A stretch of 64,000 nucleotides of DNA, taken from the NCBI GenBank assembly GCA_025965195.1, contig JAOPXK010000015.1, positions 1 to 64,000 on the forward strand. Reading direction: 5' to 3'. The notes beneath the pieces were generated by a model. The model saw only the letters and a list, made by a program, of their open reading frames with translations, ran no database searches and had not been told where the DNA came from. The position numbers and the translations under genes are program-made. This document shows, in pieces, positions 59,150 through 64,000 of this stretch; within the stretch, counting starts at the first letter, position 1, and every line of letters starts with the position of its first letter. The DNA comes from Marmoricola sp. (GTDB lineage: Bacteria > Actinomycetota > Actinomycetes > Propionibacteriales > Nocardioidaceae).

Positions 59150-60133
59150 TTATCGCAGCGATCGAGCCCGGACGATGTCCAGCACCATCTTCTCGAGCGC
59201 GTAGGACGGATCGCTCGCCTGCCCCTTGATCTCCGCATCGGCCCGCGCCACCACCTGGATGGCCCGCCCGATGCCCTCTTCCTCCCAGCCCCGGGCCTGC
59301 CCGCGCAGGATGTCGAGCTTCCACGGCGGCACCCCGACCTCACGCATCAGGTCGTTGTTGCGCATCCCCCCTGGCGCGGACTTGTACTTCGCCAGGCTGC
59401 GCAGGCCCCCGGCCACCGCGCTGGTCACCAGCACCGGAGCGGTGCCCCGGTCGAGGGCCCAGCGGAGCTCCTCGAGTGCCTTGGCAGCCTGGCCGTTGAT
59501 CGTGTGGTCCGCGACGGCGAACGACTTGGCCTCGGCCCGTCCGCCGAAGTACTGCTTGACCATCTCGGTGGTGATCGGCTTGCCCTCGAAGTCGCCGGCG
59601 AGCTGGCTCGCAGCAGCAGCGAGCGAGCGCAGGTCCTGGCCCACCGACTGCACGAGGAACGCAGCGGCGTCCGGATCGACCTTGACGCGGAGGCCACGGA
59701 GCTCGGAGATCACGAAGTTCGTGAACTCGTGTGACTTGAGCGGGACCGACTTGACCTCGGTGACGGCCCCGGCCTTGCGGAGCCTGGTGAGGACGCCGCT
59801 GCCCTTCTGGCCACCGCCGTGCACCAGCACCAGGGCGATGTCGTCGGCCGGAGCAGCGGCATAGTCGAGGAGGCCGTCGACGGACTCATCGGGCAGATCC
59901 TCGAACTTGCGTACGACGACACAGCGAGTCGTCGAGAAGAGCGACGGCGCAGCGAGTTCGCCCAGGGTCGCCATCGTCAGCTCGCCCGCCCCGGTCTCGC
60001 TGAACTCGGCGTCCGGATCGGCTGTCCTGACGGCGGCCCGGACGGCGCCCACCGCGCGCTCACCGAGGAACTCCTCGGGTCCGGTGATCAGCGTGATCCG
60101 GCCGAGGACGTCTGTGGGAGAGGGGGTCGCCAT
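59150..60133 (-). CDS. holA: DNA polymerase III delta subunit
   Basis: HolA is the clamp-loader subunit that opens the beta sliding clamp. The 327-residue protein has the family pattern: ITLITGPEEFLGERAV at the start, a degenerate P-loop, AAAFLVQSVGQDLRSLAAAASQL in the lid region (shown in part) and VPPWKLDILRGQARGW near the end. I chose ATG 60133; the frame extends to 60154. It lies 36 bases after a lipoprotein gene, downstream of comEC, as in most actinobacteria. Confidence 0.93.
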   Translation of the reverse strand: MATPSPTDVLGRITLITGPEEFLGERAVGAVRAAVRTADPDAEFSETGAGELTMATLGELAAPSLFSTTRCVVVRKFEDLPDESVDGLLDYAAAPADDIALVLVHGGGQKGSGVLTRLRKAGAVTEVKSVPLKSHEFTNFVISELRGLRVKVDPDAAAFLVQSVGQDLRSLAAAASQLAGDFEGKPITTEMVKQYFGGRAEAKSFAVADHTINGQAAKALEELRWALDRGTAPVLVTSAVAGGLRSLAKYKSAPGGMRNNDLMREVGVPPWKLDILRGQARGWEEEGIGRAIQVVARADAEIKGQASDPSYALEKMVLDIVRARSLR

Positions 60134-60169
60134 GGTGAGGCAACCCTGCCACACCGGACGGACAGCCGA

Positions 60170-60682
60170 TCAGGTGCTGGTCTCCGTGATCTGTGCACCG
60201 TTCCGGTCGGCCAACGCGAGCAGCGAAGCAAGGGAGGCGTTGATTCCGGCGACCGACGCGAAGTTGCCGGTGCCCAGCGTGCTGGCCAGGTTCCCGAACG
60301 CGTTCTGGAGCTCGGAGAGTGGCGTGATCACCGCCTTGCAGAGACCCGGACTCGCCTTCACGTCCTGGATCGCCTGCTTGATCTCGTGTTGCACGAAGGC
60401 AGCTGTCGCGACTGCCTTCGCGATCGCGACGACCCGGTGATGGGCCCCCTTCTGGAGCGCGCCTGCCTTGAAGGGCTTCCAGATCCAGTGATGGAAGGAC
60501 CCCGCAGCGAGACCGACGTGACCGACGAACTTCGTCTTCGCGAATGCCGTCGTGTTGCTGGTGGGACAGTCGGCGGCTGAGGCTATCGACGGACCACCGG
60601 CAGGGATCGGGTCGCTGCCGCATCCGGTGAGGACGGCAGCGAAAAGGAGCACGGAAGCGATGATTGCCAGGGGTCGACGCAT
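60170..60682 (-). CDS. Putative lipoprotein, function unknown
   Basis: I do not recognise this protein of about 170 residues. It starts MRRPLAIIASVLLFAAVLTGC, a lipoprotein signal with lipobox LTGC, and continues as a helical, Ala-rich, soluble domain with two Cys (CPTS near the start, GLCKAV in the middle). ATG 60682 was chosen since it starts the signal; a GTG at 60700 adds six residues. It lies between comEC (24 bases) and holA on the same strand. Confidence 0.72.
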   Translation of the reverse strand: MRRPLAIIASVLLFAAVLTGCGSDPIPAGGPSIASAADCPTSNTTAFAKTKFVGHVGLAAGSFHHWIWKPFKAGALQKGAHHRVVAIAKAVATAAFVQHEIKQAIQDVKASPGLCKAVITPLSELQNAFGNLASTLGTGNFASVAGINASLASLLALADRNGAQITETST

Positions 60683-60706
60683 GCCACCAGTCAATCGCAC
60701 GGGTTG

Positions 60707-63058
60707 TCACGCTCCGGGTCTGGGCGGCGGTCGCGGCATTCGGGTGCGCACCCGAAGGCCGTGGTCGACGATCACCGCGAGGTCGCCGTCGGTGTCCGTC
60801 CGCTTCACGATCATCTGGTCGCGCTCGAGCATCCGGAGCGTCTCCGGCGCCGGGTGACCGTAGTCGTTGCCGACGCCGTCGGAGATCAGCGCCAGCTTCG
60901 CGCCGAGGCCGCCGATCAGCTCAGGGTCCTGGTAGCGACTTCCGTGGTGGGCAACCTTGAGCACGTCCGCCTTCAGCCCCGGTACCAGCCGGGCCAGCCT
61001 CTTCTGGGTCGGTGGCTCCTCGTCGCCCATCATCAGGATCCGGATGCCCCTGATCTCGACGTACAACACGATGCTGGCGTCATTCGGCCTCGAGTCGGAC
61101 TCCGGCGGCGGGTCCTCCGACGGAGCCAGCACCTGCCAGTGCAACGGACCGATGGTGCGGGTCTCGCCGTACCTCACCTCCTGCACGGGTACGCCGGCCC
61201 GCTCGGCCAGCCCCCGCACGAAGCGTGACCGCTCCTCCGGATCTGCCACCGTCGTCACCTCGATCCCGCCCACCCTCCGCCCCTCGAGCACTCCGGACAG
61301 CCCGTCGACGTGATCGGCATGGAAGTGCGTGAGCACGACCAGCGGGACGGTCGTGATCCGGAGTCGTCGCAGGCAGCTGTTCATCAGCGCGGGATCGGGG
61401 CCCGTGTCGACGACGACGCCGGTGCCCCTTCCTGCGTTGAGGACCAACCCGTCTCCCTGCCCGACGTCGCACGCGACCAGGATCCAGCCGGGCGGCGGCC
61501 AGCCCGGGGTCGGCAACGGCACCAGCATCACCGTCAGCAGGACGGCGGCGATCCCGACCGACAGGCCTCGTCTGGCGAGCAAGGAGCCGAGCACCAGCGC
61601 GAGCACGAGGCAGAGCAGCGTCAGTCCGATGATCCCGCGAGCCGACGTGGACCAGCCGAGCACCGCGACGGGCAGCGACGCGGTGCGCTGCGCGACCAGG
61701 ATGATCCACCACGCACACCACGCACCCGGTGCCGCGATGAGCTGGCCGACCGGGCGCGCGACGACGGCGACCAGCCCGCCGACGAGCCCGAGAACCGTCG
61801 CCGGACCGACTGCGACCGCTGCCAGCAGGTTGGCCAGCACGGCGACGATGCTGACCTGGCCGGAGATCGCGGCAACGAGCGGCGTGCAGGCCAGCTGGGC
61901 GGCCAGCGGCACCGCGATCGCCTCCGCCACCCATTGCGGGAGCCAGCGCATCAAGGCGTCGCGCCACAACGGACCGAGCAGCAGGATGCCGGCAGTCGCA
62001 CAGGCCGAGAGCGCGAACCCGACCGAGGTCGCCAGCCACGGGTCGAAGAGCATCAGCCCGAACACCGCCACGCCGAGCGCCCGGGTCCCTCGCTCGCGAC
62101 CACCGCTGCCCATTCCGATCAGGGCCACCGCGCCCATCGCCGCCGCCCGGACCACACTCGGCTCGGCCCGGGCGAGCAACACGAACCCGACGACCCCGAG
62201 CGCGCCGACCACGATCAGCCCACGAGCCCGGATGCCGATCCAGCGAGCGACGATCAGCACGAAGCCGACCACCAGGGTGAGGTTCGTGCCGCTCACCGCG
62301 ATCAGGTGCGTCAGGCCGGAGGTACGGAAGTCCGCGACGACGTCGTCGGGCAGGGCGCCGCCGTCCCCGTCGACGAGGGCGGGAACCAGGGCCCTCGGTC
62401 CGGCCGGCTGGGACGCGACCGCAGTACGGATGCCGGCACGCACCCGATCAGCCACCCGGAAGACCGGCGCCGGCCGGTCGATGACCGATGGTGGACCTCG
62501 GGTCGCCAGCATCGCCGCAAGATCGTCACTCTCGGCAACGTCCAGACGGCCCACCGCCCGAATCCGGGAATCCAGTCGCACCGAACGCCAGTCCTCGGGT
62601 GCGATCACCAGCACAGGTGCCCGCACCCGATAGTGCGAGCCGCGTCCGGTCACCGATGACAGCTGCGCACGAAACATCACGTACGTCGAGAACTTGCCCT
62701 TCTTCAGCACGGGATCCGAACGCACCTCGAGCAGCACGTGCACCGACGCACCGGCGCGAGCAAGACCCGCGACTGGCGACTGGGCGACGGCCGCCACGTT
62801 GAGAAGCACTGAGCCCGCGGCTGCCGCGCCGGCCAGCAGCCAGGCGAGCTGGACGGGAGCGAGCCTGCCGAGCCGGTGCCGTCGGACCACAAGCCCCACA
62901 CCGAGGAGCACGAGGACGCCGACGAGCCACCCGGGCAGAACGAACGTCGCGAGCGCCGAGCCCCACGACACGACTCCCAGCATCGCCGCGCGAAGGTCTG
63001 GTGGCGACGGCTGCTCCCCCGACGCGGCACTCACCCCAGCACTCACCCCAGCACTCAC
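60707..63058 (-). CDS. comEC: ComEC/Rec2-type DNA uptake channel protein
   Basis: This 783-residue membrane protein has an OB-like N-terminal part, the Competence domain with many hydrophobic segments (about 220-520, including LTHLIAVSGTNLTLV) and a C-terminal metallo-beta-lactamase domain with THFHADHVDGL near residue 575. It would pass single-stranded DNA across the membrane. The N terminus MSAGVSAGVSAASG is encoded by 12-base repeats, and GTG at 63058, 63046 and 63034 are all possible starts. It follows comEA by 8 bases. Actinobacteria often have comEA and comEC without proven competence. Confidence 0.92.
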   Translation of the reverse strand: MSAGVSAGVSAASGEQPSPPDLRAAMLGVVSWGSALATFVLPGWLVGVLVLLGVGLVVRRHRLGRLAPVQLAWLLAGAAAAGSVLLNVAAVAQSPVAGLARAGASVHVLLEVRSDPVLKKGKFSTYVMFRAQLSSVTGRGSHYRVRAPVLVIAPEDWRSVRLDSRIRAVGRLDVAESDDLAAMLATRGPPSVIDRPAPVFRVADRVRAGIRTAVASQPAGPRALVPALVDGDGGALPDDVVADFRTSGLTHLIAVSGTNLTLVVGFVLIVARWIGIRARGLIVVGALGVVGFVLLARAEPSVVRAAAMGAVALIGMGSGGRERGTRALGVAVFGLMLFDPWLATSVGFALSACATAGILLLGPLWRDALMRWLPQWVAEAIAVPLAAQLACTPLVAAISGQVSIVAVLANLLAAVAVGPATVLGLVGGLVAVVARPVGQLIAAPGAWCAWWIILVAQRTASLPVAVLGWSTSARGIIGLTLLCLVLALVLGSLLARRGLSVGIAAVLLTVMLVPLPTPGWPPPGWILVACDVGQGDGLVLNAGRGTGVVVDTGPDPALMNSCLRRLRITTVPLVVLTHFHADHVDGLSGVLEGRRVGGIEVTTVADPEERSRFVRGLAERAGVPVQEVRYGETRTIGPLHWQVLAPSEDPPPESDSRPNDASIVLYVEIRGIRILMMGDEEPPTQKRLARLVPGLKADVLKVAHHGSRYQDPELIGGLGAKLALISDGVGNDYGHPAPETLRMLERDQMIVKRTDTDGDLAVIVDHGLRVRTRMPRPPPRPGA

Positions 63059-63062
63059 CCAA
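63027..63062. repeat. 12-base tandem repeat at the comEA-comEC junction
   Basis: Units on the plus strand GCACTCACCCCA start at 63027 and 63039, and GCACTCACCCAA at 63051; a partial fourth copy runs into the comEA stop. Read on the minus strand each is GTGAGTGC preceded by GGGG, so each provides a GTG start codon and a ribosome-site-like GGGG for comEC. The repeat encodes the first eight residues, two copies of Val-Ser-Ala-Gly. Confidence 0.9.
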
Positions 63063-63065
63063 CAC

Positions 63066-63938
63066 TCACAAGGTCAGGAAGGGTGCCAGGTCAGCCAGCG
63101 TCTTCTCGCCGATGCCGTCCACCTCGAGCAGCTCATCGACCGAGGAGAACGCGCCGTTCCTGCTCCGCCAGTCCAGGATCTTCTGCGCGGTCACCGGTCC
63201 CACGCCCGGGAGGGTGTCCAGCTGCTCGGCGGTGGCCGAGTTGAGGTTCACCAGCTGGCCGGACGGTGCGGGCGCTCCCGGCGCAACCGCGGCCGACGCC
63301 GCGACTCCTGCTGCCGGCACCCCGACCAGGATCTGCTCACCGTCCACGAGCACCCGGGCAAGGTTGAGCGCGGTCAGGCTCACCCCCGGCTTGGCGCCGC
63401 CGGCCTGCTTGAGGGCATCCACCACCCGCGAGCCCGCGGGAAGGGTCGCGACGCCGGGTCGACGGACCTTCCCGGCGATGTCGACGACAACAGGGACATC
63501 CGCGGTGGTCGCGGAGGCAACCGGCTTGGCCGGGACGAGTGGTGAGCTCGCCGCTGCCGGAGCGGCGACGGGAACGGGCTGGGCGCTGCCACCAGAGCGG
63601 AGCGCAACGACTGCGGCGACCGAGAGTCCCAGCGCGACGACGAGAGCGATCAGGGCCACGTGCGCCGGACCGAGCCCCACCCGCCCTTGGATGCTCGGCG
63701 GCAACCGGTCGGCTGCCCACGCAGCCATCCGCGTCAGGGCAGCAGGCGACCGGCTCCGGGCATGTCGGCCAGGGTCGGGGATCGGGGCAGCGCTCGGCCG
63801 GTGCAGCTGGACAACCGGTGGCAGCTCGGCCGTGACGGGCTCGTCTGGAGCGAGCCCCGCCTGGGCGAGCTCGCGACTCAACAGCTCCAGCCGTCGACGG
63901 GCGGCCTCGGCGATCTCCTCCTGTGCTTGCCTGCGCAT
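63066..63938 (-). CDS. comEA: ComEA-like DNA-binding protein
   Basis: ComEA binds DNA outside the membrane for transfer to ComEC. The 290-residue protein has a cytosolic N terminus (about 90 residues, Arg/Ala-rich), one membrane segment (about 95-115), an Ala/Pro linker, a SLBB domain (about 150-205: VVVDIAGKVRRPGVATLPAGSRV in part) and a C-terminal helix-hairpin-helix pair (about 226-290: NLNSATAEQLDTLPGVGPV and LLEVDGIGEKTLADL). The start is ATG 63938. The remaining 62 bases to the window edge show no gene. Confidence 0.92.
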   Translation of the reverse strand: MRRQAQEEIAEAARRRLELLSRELAQAGLAPDEPVTAELPPVVQLHRPSAAPIPDPGRHARSRSPAALTRMAAWAADRLPPSIQGRVGLGPAHVALIALVVALGLSVAAVVALRSGGSAQPVPVAAPAAASSPLVPAKPVASATTADVPVVVDIAGKVRRPGVATLPAGSRVVDALKQAGGAKPGVSLTALNLARVLVDGEQILVGVPAAGVAASAAVAPGAPAPSGQLVNLNSATAEQLDTLPGVGPVTAQKILDWRSRNGAFSSVDELLEVDGIGEKTLADLAPFLTL

Positions 63939-64000
63939 GTCCAGACGCTAGGTAGGCCCAGTCAGACAGGGAAGATCACGTTGGCCACCTGTGGACAACC

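Noticed and set aside
61310..62659. 449-codon plus-strand frame opposite comEC
   Set aside because: Highly hydrophilic Arg/Asp/Gln-rich translation antisense to a membrane protein gene.

Overview
The window is a high-GC actinobacterial chromosome segment. Frequent GTG starts, 1- to 14-base stop/start overlaps (ATGA, GTGA, TGATG) and gene order point to the order Propionibacteriales, most likely Nocardioides or a close relative. The genus is inferred from gene order and from a 10-methyl fatty-acid gene pair; no rRNA or tRNA gene is present to confirm it. I see no CRISPR array, insertion sequence, integrase or prophage.

Positions 1-20660 run almost entirely on the minus strand. They hold glutamate synthase (gltB, and gltD cut by the window edge), lgt, a SCO1-like lipoprotein, trpC-trpB-trpA, three small membrane proteins of the tryptophan region, hisI, a heterodimeric ABC exporter with one degenerate ATP site, dusB, a lipoprotein, glycyl-tRNA synthetase and a small monooxygenase. 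The trpE expected next to hisI is missing here. At 20680-20773 lies a 94-base nested palindrome of unknown role, followed by a promoter with two Zur boxes and the zinc uptake operon znuA-znuC-znuB-zur on the plus strand.

From 23905 to the end the backbone is the conserved actinobacterial series era, CNNM-type CBS protein, ybeY, phoH, HIT protein, rsmE, dnaJ, hrcA, DUF3097, hemW, lepA, rpsT, holA, comEC, comEA. Nearly every junction is opened by accessory genes. These include a siderophore-interacting flavoprotein, a secreted GH43-like hydrolase, the tmsAB pair, an ECF sigma factor with a GerMN/Gmad2 membrane partner, an AlkX-like winged-helix protein, a metallo-beta-lactamase-fold protein next to the CIRCE operator, PadR and MarR regulators, three APH-fold kinases, a fatty-acyl-CoA ligase, an MFS exporter, a MOSC protein, a TMEM175-like channel, and pyruvate oxidase paired with a glutamate-synthase-like flavoprotein.

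The most unexplained DNA is between 40998 and 41297. Six copies of a 22-base unit, three in each orientation, form an array with exact two-fold symmetry about position 41175 between divergent padR and DUF3097 genes. Other unusual DNA includes an 11-base tandem repeat that supplies the poxB stop codon, a 12-base repeat that multiplies the comEC start codon, a REP-like sequence inside fadD, and a 12-base triplication upstream of rpsT.
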